From the NCBI GenBank assembly GCA_943736015.1, contig OX031066.1, positions 25,342,127-25,406,126 on the forward strand: a DNA stretch of 64,000 nucleotides, read 5' to 3'. The translations under genes and the position numbers were made by a program. Below are positions 59,301-64,000 of the stretch, one piece after another. Source of the DNA: Tridacna crocea (taxonomy: Eukaryota; Mollusca; Bivalvia; Cardiida; Cardiidae). Within the stretch, counting starts at the first letter, position 1. Each line of letters opens with the position of its first letter. The notes under the pieces are model-generated. The model had not been told where the DNA came from. It saw only the letters and a program-made list of their open reading frames with translations, and ran no database searches.

Positions 59301-61737
59301 CCGAGTGGAAAGGACAAAATGTGGGCAACAGCATTTTCTCCTTTTTCTGCAATATTACATTATTTTTTCTGATGCAAATCAATCTTTGAAGCCATAATCT
59401 GTAGCATAACTTTCCGTAAGGTAACATCTTTAAACTTGTCTAAACTATGTTTACTAGTATTTAAAATCACTCAGAAAAAAAAATGATAATAATAAATTGA
59501 ATTCTAAATTTGTCCATTTATATGTTAGTCATTTCATAAGCATATATATATAATGGGCTAGATGTCTAATGATGTTTGGATTTGTAGATTGAAGCAAATA
59601 GTAAAAATTAGCTTCACAACAATTTGAAGTATACCAATTAATGTTAACCTATGACCACAAAACCTAATTACTGGATTTCAGTTCCTTTGAAGCCATACTG
59701 GCAATGTTCAGTCATTCCGCATCATATTGACAAGTTTAACCCTTTACCAGACAATCCCGACTTTTAACGACCCTAAAAAGAAGTCTTTGGAAAACATTAT
59801 AAGAAACCAGTTTTTTCTTCATTTCCCGCAATGTTTTCTATCCATCCTAAAACAAAATTAAATTTATCAATCACATTTATTTTCTCGTCTGCAAATGCTT
59901 TCAATTTGGAACAATTTAAAATTGTGTTGTTTGGTAAAGAGTAAAAGTAAAGTTTGAACAATGAAAGGTTCGTAATATTTTGAAACACGCTACAATATAG
60001 TTTCAGATATCTTTTTCGTACCTACTGTCGAAAATCGTTACTATTGTATCTATGACTTTGTGTTACACACATAAACCACGAAAAAAATGCTAATTAATTT
60101 TTTTTTGTTTGGTAGCCGTAACAAACCTTTCATTACGAACCTTTCTTTCGACCCTTTTGTTCTCAAAATTTTCTAATCAATGCTAAATAAGTAGATCTTA
60201 CATACATGTTTGGCGTTTGATTATTTAGTTGGATGTGTGGCATAAGCGATTTCATGAACAGCCAACACATTATGACTGTTTAATCGGTAACAAACCTTTC
60301 AAGTTAAAAACATAAGTTGATTAGCTGAGTTTGAAATAGGATTGTCAGGCAGAAATTGGCGCTCCAGTTCTTTATGCCTGGTTCATTTATATAGGCCACA
60401 AATATTACTATTTGAAATGCATTTTTGCAACGATATTGGTTAGAGAATATTTTATTTAGCTATTATTTAAACTATGTAACGAACCTTTCCACTACTTTGA
60501 CGACAAACGTAAAACTGAAATAATTTTACTAAAGGGAACATCTGCCATCTAGATGTGCTCGAAAAATAAACTCTATATCAAAGACTTTAGGGGGTAAAGC
60601 TAATTAACGACTGTGTATACGATATAGATAAATGATAATTTCCAACCTGAAAAACGAGAAAGCGACAGTAACGAACCTGTCATTTTGATAGAATAGTTAC
60701 CTTTTATAAAATTATACAATGATACAGAAAAAGTACTACTGATGTGATTGTACTCCTTGATATGCCAGGTAACTTTGTGCATATAAATGAAATCTCCAGG
60801 ATCTCACTGGTGGCTGTAAACTATTGACGACACCCTAAATTACGATTTGCACCGCTTTATTGAGAATGAGCGTCAAAGAGGGAGCATTTGTCATTATAAT
60901 AGTCTCTTTTTGTATGGTATTAAACAGCTCAAGCCTGGTGCTGGTAAACATAGACAAGTCAATGAGTTCTTGCCTTGATGTCACAGAATGATTGTTTACC
61001 ACATAACTGTAGTGTATTGAGAACAAGTTTAATGTACCCTAATTGTTATACGATCCCCAATTTTTGAGTCACAGTTACTGCAATTGCGTTCGACTTGAAC
61101 TAGTGACACTAGTCTAAGATTTTGTCATTTGGTAAAGAAATAGAAAATTTTTAAAAACACTATTCAAACAAAACAATACAGTACCTCATTTATTATTCTC
61201 CCTTGATAAATATTTCAATATCAGTTTATACAATTGTTTGCGTTAGGGATATCAGGTTGAACTGTTTACCAAACAATCCCTGGAATTTACGACTCTGAGA
61301 TAGAAGCCTTTTGAAAATATGGTGGAATGTAGATTGTTAAAATGTGAAGTTTACTTACTCCTTCCTGTATGTGGGAGAATTCCATTTTCCAATTCCTTCT
61401 GTGCATCTGTGTCAGCATAATTTACTGTCTGATCTACATCTTTTGTATCTTCTCCAACCATCTGATCCATATCATCAAAGTTGTTCTCAAATACAATTTG
61501 ACCTTGGCCTTCATTGAACAATATTTCATCCTCAGTTGTTGGAGATTCCAAGTTGTTTTCAAAAAGTAAGTTTTCTCCGCTGTCCTCTCTTTGGTCATCC
61601 ATTGCGATGACTGTGTCTACTTCAGAAGTATATAATAGCAATGCTAGCGTCTTGCTATTAGGAGCTGGAGGTTGGAATGAGCCAGGCTCCTGAACTGGCC
61701 ATAGGTTGTCATCAATACACCTATCACTTCTCTTCTT
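37735..61737 (-). CDS. Unrecognised VWA-domain protein with Gly-rich repeat exon (13 exons, both ends open)
   Basis: Exons on the minus strand are 61359-61737, 55217-56200, 53029-53082, 51456-51524, 50460-50582, 48217-48339, 47229-47318, 46244-46374, 43970-44059, 41970-42059, 40879-40983, 39804-39912 and 37735-38364. All junctions keep frame and give 992 codons. I do not recognise the family. The N-terminal part is acidic. The 984-nt exon has a basic coiled start (ASAQAARAREERLLRLRK) and then Gly/Gln-rich imperfect repeats. The middle is a VWA domain with metal-site residues DTSSS, Ser in GRSHL where Thr is usual, and Asp in IITDG. After it come a charged segment and a hydrophilic 209-codon tail. 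No signal peptide or membrane span is visible, so I infer an intracellular protein. The 5' exons probably lie between 61.7 kb and the right edge or beyond. The 3' end is unsettled: 37735-38364 ends at a good donor (GTAAGA), but reading on gives a stop at 37667. Confidence 0.8.
38582..38812. repeat. TTAA hairpin element, family A
   Basis: TTAACCCTTTACTAAACAATC ... GTCATTTGGTAAACTC. A second fragment of the family lies at 38455-38580. Confidence 0.85.
38889..39118. repeat. TTAA hairpin element, family A (TTTTCCAAACG / TTTGGGAAAGG ends)
   Basis: TTAACCCTTTTCCAAACGACA ... GTTTGGGAAAGGGTTTAA; perfect palindrome at about 38996-39062. Confidence 0.9.
39139..39360. repeat. TTAA hairpin element, family A, symmetric arm variant
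   Basis: TTAACACGGCAAAATGTTTTA start; hairpin 39245-39297 carries AATGGAG / CTCCATT in both arms; right end GTGTGGTAAAAGGGTAA. Confidence 0.85.
39409..39722 (+). repeat. tRNA-headed SINE, best copy
   Basis: Head GCCGAGCCCCTGTGGTTCAG (A box TGGTTCAGTCTG), B box GGTTCGATCCC and closing CTCGG form a tRNA-like cloverleaf. The body has AAAGCAGCCAGTGGCTTGGA and the tail is CAATTAATCAATCAATC. The body may be a conserved molluscan SINE core, but I cannot name the family safely. Confidence 0.88.
39804..39912 (-). CDS. VWA-protein exon, charged helix
   Basis: ESVMDILARGEPNLEDRDRK then IAEEIHKAEQAGFDAK, a charged helical segment. The split Asp codon joins to the last exon seen. Confidence 0.85.
39944..40172. 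repeat. TTAA hairpin element, family A
   Basis: TTAACTCCTTACCAAACGACA ... TTTAGTAAAGGGTCAA (TTAA mutated on the right). Begins 31 bases from a VWA-gene exon. Confidence 0.9.
40430..40592 (-). repeat. SINE body fragment, reverse
   Basis: ACATGCATGTTTTCCTGGAG, TACCAGTACTCTGCACA, GTTGAAACAATGATCAG and ATGACTATCATTACTCC match the SINE body in reverse. The head is missing. Confidence 0.7.
40593..40845. repeat. TTAA hairpin element, family A, two overlapping fragments
   Basis: Ends TTGTGGTTTGGGAAACAGTTAA at 40845; hairpin GGAGAAAATACTGG / AAGCATTTTCTCC at 40690-40725. Confidence 0.72.
40879..40983 (-). CDS. VWA-protein exon after VWA domain
   Basis: Thirty-five codons, YVVGNFLKMDVDISDRETVA then AVVHSTLNCSGEQDV. 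Acceptor GATTCAG, donor GTGAGT, phase 0. Confidence 0.85.
41176..41404. repeat. TTAA hairpin element, family A
   Basis: TTAACCCATTACCAAACGACA ... GTGGTAAAGAGTTAA, both ends intact. A degenerate copy follows at 41404-41570. Confidence 0.92.
41686..41920. repeat. TTAA hairpin element, family A
   Basis: TTAATCCTTTACCAAACCACA ... GTGAGGTAACACATTAA; 49 bases from a VWA-gene exon. Confidence 0.9.
41970..42059 (-). CDS. VWA-protein exon
   Basis: EFLSSLAACGGGRLIETTEA then RKLSRTFLHH, the last helix of the VWA fold with the usual GG. A TTTTTTTCAG acceptor and a GTATGT donor, phase 0 at both ends. Confidence 0.87.
42653..42890. repeat. TTAA hairpin element, family A (CCCAAACAA end)
   Basis: TTAAACCTTTCCCAAACAATC ... 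CGGTTTGGGAAAGGGTTGAA; intact palindrome around 42740. Confidence 0.9.
43236..43463. repeat. TTAA hairpin element, family A
   Basis: CTAACTCTTTACAAAACCACA ... GTGGTAAAGAGCTAA (both TTAA mutated to CTAA). Confidence 0.85.
43462..43905. repeat. Family A element split by a family B element
   Basis: Family A left part 43462-43619, family B at 43620-43847, family A right part 43848-43905 (TTTGTCGTCTGCAAATGC ... GGTAGTGAGTTGA). Confidence 0.88.
43620..43847. repeat. TTAA hairpin element, family B, nested
   Basis: TTAACCCTTTAATCCATAGAT ... TGGGGTAAAGGGTTAA, inside the GAGCTACATTTAATTTGTCG stretch of family A. Confidence 0.92.
43970..44059 (-). CDS. VWA-protein exon
   Basis: Thirty codons, FQSCCVEMLDHIRKRTLCDV then YCVPVGNANT. 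The YCVPVG strand matches the VxVG strand near the end of VWA domains. Phase 0 at both ends. Confidence 0.87.
44531..44758. repeat. TTAA hairpin element, family A
   Basis: TTAACCCTTAACCAAACAGCA ... GAGCGCGAAAGGGTTAA. A degenerate copy precedes it at 44261-44476. Confidence 0.9.
45350..45578. repeat. TTAA hairpin element, family A
   Basis: TTAACTCTTTACCACACAAGA ... GTGGTAATGGGTTAG. Flanked by further fragments at 45117-45349 and 45580-45757. Confidence 0.9.
45768..46216. repeat. Family A element split by a family B element
   Basis: Family A left part with hairpin to 45934, family B insert 45935-46163, family A right end CGGCTTCTTTCTCAGG ... GGTAAAGGGTTAA. Confidence 0.88.
45935..46163. repeat. 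TTAA hairpin element, family B, nested
   Basis: TTAACCCTTTACTCCATAGAT ... TGGGGTAAAGGGTTAA; hairpin arms AAAGGTGAAATTGCTCG / GAGTAATTTCACCTTT. Confidence 0.92.
46244..46374 (-). CDS. VWA-protein exon with MIDAS Asp
   Basis: YIGRIHGHRICPRVIIITDG then HPAARRDIPGQES. The hydrophobic strand ending in ITDG supplies the third metal-site residue. Confidence 0.9.
46424..46648. repeat. TTAA hairpin element, family C
   Basis: TTAACCCTTTCCCAAACAAGC ... TTGTTTGGGAAAGAGTTAA; hairpin GGAGAAATTGCTCGT A ACGAGCAATTTCTCC. Confidence 0.92.
47005..47175. repeat. Family G repeat
   Basis: AACTGTCACTGAACGTGACT, CCCCCATCCGCAATGC and the TGATTCCAGTATACCCC tail. Confidence 0.75.
47229..47318 (-). CDS. VWA-protein exon
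   Basis: TVYAEGRSHLQFAIMLPLSV then LILDPLQGI. GRSHLQFAI stands where VWA domains usually have GGTNLxxAL, so Ser replaces the metal-site Thr. Confidence 0.85.
47446..47664. repeat. TTAA hairpin element, family B
   Basis: TTAACCTTTTACCCCATAAGG ... TGGAGTAAAGGGTTAA; hairpin AAAGGTGAAATTGCTTGT / ACGAGCAATTTCACC. Confidence 0.92.
48040..48135. repeat. TTAA hairpin element, family A, core only
   Basis: GAAAACATTGTTGAGAAAGG ... CCTTTTCCAACAATGTTTTC palindrome with short flanks. Confidence 0.75.
48217..48339 (-). CDS. VWA-protein exon
   Basis: LEEAQFEHELEENVAIICAS and EIHVLQHLTKDYAALRRAV. The NVAIICAS strand fits the second VWA beta strand. Acceptor ACTATAG, donor GTATGT. Confidence 0.87.
48610..48850. 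repeat. TTAA hairpin element, degenerate
   Basis: CCTTTTAGCACACAATCC start, decayed hairpin GGAGAAAATACTGGTTAC / TTCTTCTTTTTCC, TTTTTAAGTCACAA and a CTGCTGTGCAAATTCTG remnant. Confidence 0.55.
48857..49125 (+). repeat. tRNA-headed SINE, second type
   Basis: Head TTGGCCGCGTAACTCAGTGG with B-box-like AGTTCGATATC and closing GTTGCGGC; the body includes TCGGTGGCTTTGGAAAGAAA and the end GGCGTTAAACAAT. Confidence 0.82.
49156..49364. repeat. TTAA hairpin element, family B, hairpin shortened
   Basis: TTAACCCTTTACCCCAAAAGG ... TGGAGTAAAGGGTTAA. The loop side of the hairpin is deleted (AAAGGTGAAATTGC then TTTTGCCAC). Confidence 0.88.
49400..49705. repeat. Two family A fragments
   Basis: The first has a full hairpin at 49435-49500 and ends TTAA at 49551-49554. 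The second lacks its left half and ends GTCTGGTAAAGGATTAA. Confidence 0.75.
49786..50238. repeat. Family A element split by another family A element
   Basis: Outer copy starts AACTCTTTATCAAACGACA and resumes after 50210 with AAGTCGGGATTGTGTGGTAA. Inner copy 49983-50210. Confidence 0.85.
49983..50210. repeat. TTAA hairpin element, family A, nested in family A
   Basis: TTAACTCATTACCTGATGACA ... GTGGTAATGGGTTAA, at the internal TTAA of the outer copy's GGTCGTTAAAAGTCGGG segment. Confidence 0.88.
50270..50435. repeat. Family D repeat
   Basis: CAGCCCGCACAGACTGCGCA, GGCTGACATGGGTCGATAC, GCATTAAGCCCCCTTTTC. It lies just beside the MIDAS exon. Confidence 0.75.
50460..50582 (-). CDS. VWA-protein exon with MIDAS DxSxS
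   Basis: QNNKFPRSRGMCTVIILDTSS then SMMGEPISEAGQFISQFLD. The beta strand followed by DTSSS is the first part of the VWA metal-ion-dependent adhesion site. Acceptor TTTTTCAG, donor GTAAGA. Confidence 0.9.
50640..51040. repeat. Family A element split by a family B element
   Basis: Family A left part 50640-50809, family B insert 50810-51031, then a family A piece AATTTTGT before the next SINE. Confidence 0.8.
50810..51031. repeat. TTAA hairpin element, family B, nested
   Basis: TTAACCCTTTACTCCATAGAT ... TTGGGTAAAGGGTTAA; hairpin partly deleted (AAAGCCAAAATTGCTC / TTTCACC). Confidence 0.9.
51041..51266 (+). repeat. tRNA-headed SINE, decayed
   Basis: GTCTGGGTAGCTGAGTATTT head, GTTTGATATCTGAC B-box remnant, TGTGACTTGGAAAAGAAGTT body. 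Confidence 0.65.
51269..51449. repeat. TTAA element with two right-type ends
   Basis: TTAACCCTTTACCAAACAATC ... CAGGATTGTTTGGGAAAACGTTAA. Both halves match the AATCCC/CCTGAGA arm, making the whole 181 bp an imperfect palindrome. It ends 7 bases from the exon at 51456. Confidence 0.88.
51456..51524 (-). CDS. VWA-protein small exon
   Basis: 69 nt: SNKDDASFMRQLEQLLGYEAIR, bounded by a TTTATCAG acceptor and a GTAAGT donor. A TTAA hairpin element ends only seven bases from the donor side of this exon. Confidence 0.8.
51588..51985. repeat. Fold-back element, family F, with nested family A
   Basis: ACTCTAGATAGAAGGAGTGA left, CTCCTTCTTATCTGGAGCT right; inner palindrome CCCTGTGTTGTGGG / CCCACAACACAGGG; family A inserted at 51618-51827. 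Confidence 0.88.
51618..51827. repeat. TTAA element, family A, nested in family F, right hairpin arm deleted
   Basis: TTAACACTTTACCAAACGACA ... TTTGGTAAAGGGTTAA; only one arm of the palindrome remains (GCTGGTTACCACAATG). Confidence 0.9.
51998..52205. repeat. TTAA element, family A, hairpin half deleted
   Basis: TTAACTCTTTACCACACAATC ... TTTGGTAAAGGGTTAA; a further fragment runs on from the shared TTAA to 52359. Confidence 0.88.
52360..52586. repeat. TTAA hairpin element, family C
   Basis: TTAATCCTTTCCCAAACAAGC ... TTGTTTGGGAAAGGGTTAA; same hairpin type as 46424-46648. Inserted in a family A fragment. Confidence 0.9.
52731..52975. repeat. Family H piece followed by family A hairpin
   Basis: AACAAGACTTTGCACAGCGG, ACATCATTAAGATTCATTGT, then hairpin GGAGAAAATGCTGG / CCAGCAAATTCTCTG. 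Confidence 0.6.
53029..53082 (-). CDS. VWA-protein small exon
   Basis: 54 nt: IPDEDLMGEVGGHFEDM with split Gly codons on both sides, between an AATTTCAG acceptor and a GTAGGA donor. Supported by phase on both sides. Confidence 0.75.
53458..53732. repeat. Family E fold-back repeat, best copy
   Basis: Termini ATGGCTTGCAACATGCTAGA and its inverse GCATGTTGCAAGCCATAT; AGCCTGCGCAGTTTG inside. Confidence 0.85.
54225..54453. repeat. TTAA hairpin element, family A (CCCAAACGGGC end)
   Basis: TTAACCCTTTCCCAAACGGGC ... GATTGTTTGAAAAGGGTTAA. Confidence 0.9.
54556..54783. repeat. TTAA hairpin element, family A
   Basis: TTAACCCTTTATCACACAATC ... GTTTGGTAAAGAGTTAA. Confidence 0.92.
54828..54903. repeat. 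Family J small fold-back
   Basis: CAGTGTATATCCAAGACTGG pairs with CAGTCTGATCTTGGATATAC across GACAGCACAAAACATG. Confidence 0.78.
55217..56200 (-). CDS. VWA-protein large Gly/Gln-rich repeat exon
   Basis: 327 complete codons. The first part is a basic helical segment (REERLLRLRKPRQ) followed by Ser-rich text. From about 55810 down to 55260 come imperfect units of roughly 40 residues, each with GGGVSGN or similar, a PSQ..GF.GGQ core and a Gln-rich end such as FQAMMGG or AQTQT. The first two units are clear and at least two more are degenerate. Confidence 0.85.
56229..56452. repeat. TTAA hairpin element, family A
   Basis: TTAACCCATGACCACACAATC ... TTTGGTAATGAGTTAA; ends 29 bases from the 984-nt VWA-gene exon, within its acceptor region. 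Confidence 0.92.
56647..56873. repeat. TTAA hairpin element, family A
   Basis: TTATCTCTTTACCAAACGACA ... CATAAAAGGTTAA. A degenerate copy follows to about 57040. Confidence 0.88.
57050..57118. repeat. Near-perfect palindrome, unassigned
   Basis: GGTGTACTTCCAAAACCTC and its inverse GAGGTTTTGGAAGTACACC enclose an inner stem ACAGCTTGTTACAAGCTGT. Confidence 0.85.
57161..57388. repeat. TTAA hairpin element, family A
   Basis: TTAACTCTTTATCTGATGGCA ... GTTTGGTAGAGGATTTA. Confidence 0.9.
58436..58466. repeat. Microsatellite (GACAAT)n
   Basis: About five GACAAT-type units. Confidence 0.9.
59736..59943. repeat. TTAA hairpin element, family A, hairpin decayed
   Basis: TTAACCCTTTACCAGACAATC ... TTTGGTAAAGAGTAAA; the hairpin is largely lost (ATTATAAGAAACCAG / TTTCTTCATTTCCCGC). 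Confidence 0.85.
61262..61340. repeat. TTAA element end fragment beside an exon
   Basis: TGTTTACCAAACAATCCCTG ... TAGAAGCCTTTTGAAAATAT, one family A terminus stopping 19 bases from the exon at 61359. Confidence 0.75.
61359..61737 (-). CDS. VWA-protein exon, acidic N-terminal part
   Basis: Frame open from a TTTATTCAG acceptor: KKRSDRCIDDNLWPVQEPGSF and, further on, acidic text with two FENN motifs (LLFENNLE and IVFENNFDD). The GTAAGT donor leaves a phase that the exon ending at 56200 completes as Thr. The frame reaches above the internal Met at 61608, so that Met need not be the start. Confidence 0.7.
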
Positions 61738-61968
61738 CTGAATAAATCTCTTTAGTTATAATATCTTTTTTAAGCATCTACTGCGCATGCAGTCTTTTCA
61801 CAAAACTTAGTGCACTAGATCCTGAAAATAGATCGGCAGTAGGATCTTTCAAAACAACTTATCAAAAACATATGTGACATATCATGCAAAAAGGGACCAT
61901 CTGGGAAATGTGAAGAGTTTCGACCCTTGTCAGACGGCGCAGGCTGACCAGGATTGACATGTTTCCCT

Positions 61969-62198
61969 TTAACACTTTCCCAAACGGCAAATTTTGGACC
62001 AGACCACACTGAAAACATTTTGCAGATGACAAATTAACAGTTGCCAAAAGGATGATTTTTCTATATGATAGGGTAGAAAACATTGTGGGAAAAGGAGAAA
62101 ATGCTGGTTACAAGCATTTTCTTCTTTTCCCACAATGTTTTCAAAAGGCTTCTATTCCTGACCCCGTAAAAACCAAGGCTTGTTTGGGAAAGGGTTAA
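61969..62198. repeat. TTAA hairpin element, family A (CCCAAACGGC end)
   Basis: TTAACACTTTCCCAAACGGCA ... CTTGTTTGGGAAAGGGTTAA; close to 54225-54453. Confidence 0.92.
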
Positions 62199-62590
62199 AT
62201 GATATTTTCTGTATGAAAAGTGGTCATTCTGCCTTACTAAACAATCATTTTGAACCATCAACTTAAATTGTCCTGCACTATCTTTGATCAGTTTTTTTTA
62301 TCTAATTGATGTATGGAATTCCCAGTTTGTCCCTTTTCATGTGATGGGCCACAAATGAATTACGAATTAAATTTTCAAGACATAAGCACACAATAACATT
62401 TTTGGGCAAAAGAAGAAATCCCTTGTTTCTTTACAGGAAATCTCTCCTTATGCTCCAATTTTTCTTTTTTAAAAAAAAAAAGTTTACTGGAACATGAAAT
62501 TCAGGAGTTAATTAATAAATTTAATTCTTTACAAGGTAGCAAAATTTTGGACTTTGAAAGTTTTTACAGAGTGTCACAGAGGATAAACAT
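62199..62590. other. Nothing recognised except one element end
   Basis: A short family A terminus (TTTAATTCTTTACAAGGTAG) at 62518-62560. Otherwise unassigned. Confidence 0.4.
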
Positions 62591-62591
62591 A

Positions 62592-62835
62592 TTGATTGAT
62601 TGTATGGTGTTTAACGCCATTTTCAACTTTATTTCAGTTATATCATGGTGGCACCTATCCATGCATTCCTGAGTTTCTTTTACCAGTACTTGGCACAATT
62701 TTCTTTCTAAGCCACTGGCTGTTGTCCCACATGATCATCGCCAAAACAATGGTCAGTGGTGGGAGAGGAATGAATCATGTCACTTTGACTATAATCAATC
62801 CTCGGAAAAAAGCTGGCCGAGCCAGGGGAGATATT
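62592..62835 (-). repeat. tRNA-headed SINE, reverse, head truncated
   Basis: TTGATTGATTGTATGGTGTT left edge, GCACCTATCCATGCATTCCT, AAGCCACTGGCTGTTGTCCC and CTGGCCGAGCCAGGG match the SINE body in reverse. Confidence 0.8.
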
Positions 62836-63500
62836 TTGGGAGTATAGTTACCCCAAAATTATCAGTAGATATGGAAACAGATCTTTTCAATAAGTAAGAA
62901 CTGATAAAGTATTGCAATTACTGTGCAATTACTATGTTGTTTTGGCAAGATTATGTTACAATGTAGCAGACAGTGAAAATCCAAGATAAAATTTTATGCT
63001 GTCTGCTGTCTTTTCCACACTGTCCACAAAAAGTTAAAACATTTTTTGGCCTTCATTTACATACTAGTGCAGGATCATTCCAGAGACTTCATTGTATTAT
63101 TCACCATTAGAAATTAAGAAAAATAACTTAAGAATTTCCCCTTGTGAGATGGTATTCTATAAGTCCTGAGGACAAAAGTTGTACTGTCAACTTCTCCTTC
63201 GAGAATAATCTCTCTTGTATTGATTTCCTCTCTCAATATTTGATTGAAATGAAAAAAAAAAAAAACTGATGTAAAAATATGAGAAGTGTGAAAATCAAAG
63301 AGTCATGGTCTTATTTATGTGCTTAAGATTTTAATTTTACTTATATTTAGATTGAATTTTCATTAAACTGTATAATTTGAGTAAAGGAAGCATGTCTCCA
63401 AGGAATTGTAATATGAACCTTGCAAATCATCAATTTTTATGGTCTAAGGGAGAAAACTCGTGTTGGCTTACATAAGAATTTACAGAGTGACCTCCCTTAT
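62836..63500. other. Nothing firmly recognised
   Basis: Minus-strand frame around 63135-63260 looks weakly coding (REEINTREIILEGEVDSTTF) but lacks a good acceptor. It could be a 5' exon of the VWA gene or chance. Confidence 0.3.
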
Positions 63501-63504
63501 TCTG

Positions 63505-63570
63505 ACACCGACCGGAAGCGCAGACTCCTTCTCTAACAATCACTTTATTCATACTGCCGGAAAGTAGCCC
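63505..63570. promoter_or_regulatory. Promoter-like stretch with two CCGGAA sites
   Basis: GC-richer than the surroundings, with CCGGAAG near 63512 and CCGGAAA near 63558. These match the ETS-type site common in housekeeping promoters, but the assignment is by pattern only. It could serve the 63649 ORF and the minus-strand VWA gene in opposite directions. Confidence 0.25.
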
Positions 63571-63648
63571 TTTTTTTCCTTTTACAAATAAACTGAAGGG
63601 AAAAAACAATTAACATTGTAAGAATTTGCCAGGAAATCCGTCCTAGGG

Positions 63649-63921
63649 ATGGTGAACTGCCTCCTTGTAGATCTAGATCCTGAAAGCGTACTCTATTTTC
63701 GGCTAGATCTAAATGGCCGAGAAAAGTTTGAAAAAAAAAAAGTGACAGCTCTCAACCCATCGGACTTCAGTACTAATTGGTGTCGAATTTTAGACGAATT
63801 TGACTACTCAGGACACGTGACTGCATTGGCTGTAAATTTGGGGAGAAATTTTTCACGTGAACGCAAAATTGAAGCCACTGATATGGCGGCAACAAAATAC
63901 AGTATTGCTGTGCATACATAG
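63649..63921 (+). CDS. Hypothetical ORF, possible first exon of the next gene
   Basis: Ninety-codon frame starting MVNCLLVDLDPESVLYFRLD and ending IAVHT-stop. I do not recognise it. It sits just right of a promoter-like stretch and its base composition is less AT-rich than the surroundings. An ATGGCGGC further in (63885) is in the same frame. It may be a first exon or chance. Confidence 0.25.
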   Translation: MVNCLLVDLDPESVLYFRLDLNGREKFEKKKVTALNPSDFSTNWCRILDEFDYSGHVTALAVNLGRNFSRERKIEATDMAATKYSIAVHT

Positions 63922-64000
63922 AAACAGTCAGTAATTCATTGCTATACATGTGCACAGTTAGTGATCAAAAGGATAGAATTCAAGTATTTATAAATGAACG

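Larger units (their letters stand above)
58225..60681. repeat. Dispersed GTAACGAACCTTTC motif region
   Basis: The 14-mer or a close variant appears near 58225, 58395 (inverse), 59964 (inverse), 60117, 60132, 60286, 60476 and 60668. No tandem period. The rest of this VWA-gene intron holds no gene I can see. Confidence 0.7.

Noticed and set aside
63135-63260. Minus-strand frame REEINTREIILEGEVDSTTF as a 5' exon of the VWA gene
   Set aside because: No convincing acceptor or donor in phase with the exon at 61737. Kept only as a remark on that interval.

Overview
The window is AT-rich animal genomic DNA with split genes, GT-AG introns and very dense short repeats. The repeat types match those of bivalve molluscs: GGCCCTG-headed arrays, repeats ending in a GGGGGTATAA tail, tRNA-headed SINEs with an AATCAATCAATC tail, and hairpin MITEs. 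I infer a heterodont bivalve. The species cannot be fixed from the sequence alone. Exons were placed by protein similarity, splice signals and reading phase. Every adjoining pair of exons listed keeps frame.

Layout. (1) 373-26990, minus strand: the Bloom syndrome RecQ helicase BLM. Eighteen coding exons run from the start codon to the beginning of the RQC winged helix (1085 complete codons). The rest of the winged helix and the HRDC domain lie off the left edge. (2) 29674-32833, plus strand: ribosomal protein eL36 (RPL36), 108 codons in three coding exons, divergent from BLM across about 2.7 kb. (3) 37735-61737, minus strand: thirteen linked exons (992 codons) of a protein I do not recognise. 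It has an acidic N-terminal part, a Gly-rich exon with imperfect repeats of about 40 residues, and a von Willebrand factor A domain with an intact DxSxS metal site. Both ends of this gene are unresolved. (4) 63649-63921, plus strand: a weak ORF beside a promoter-like stretch that may start the next gene.

About half of the sequence is repeats. Most striking are several related families of 150-290 bp elements, called A, B and C here. They begin and end in TTAA with ends such as TTAACCCTTTACC, and carry a near-perfect palindrome of about 67 nt in the middle. More than fifty copies or fragments are present. They insert into each other and into other repeats with TTAA duplication, form chains sharing one TTAA, and sit within tens of bases of splice sites. 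The two hairpin arms change together, both between families and within single copies, and another fold-back family (F) shows the same. Other content includes two tandem arrays (units of about 165 and 157 bp), several fold-back families, tRNA-like SINEs, and a 14-bp motif recurring in both orientations over 2.5 kb (58.2-60.7 kb). The three genes are not functionally linked: DNA repair, translation, and an unknown VWA protein. The TTAA hairpin system and its arm-to-arm homogenisation are the best candidates for something new.
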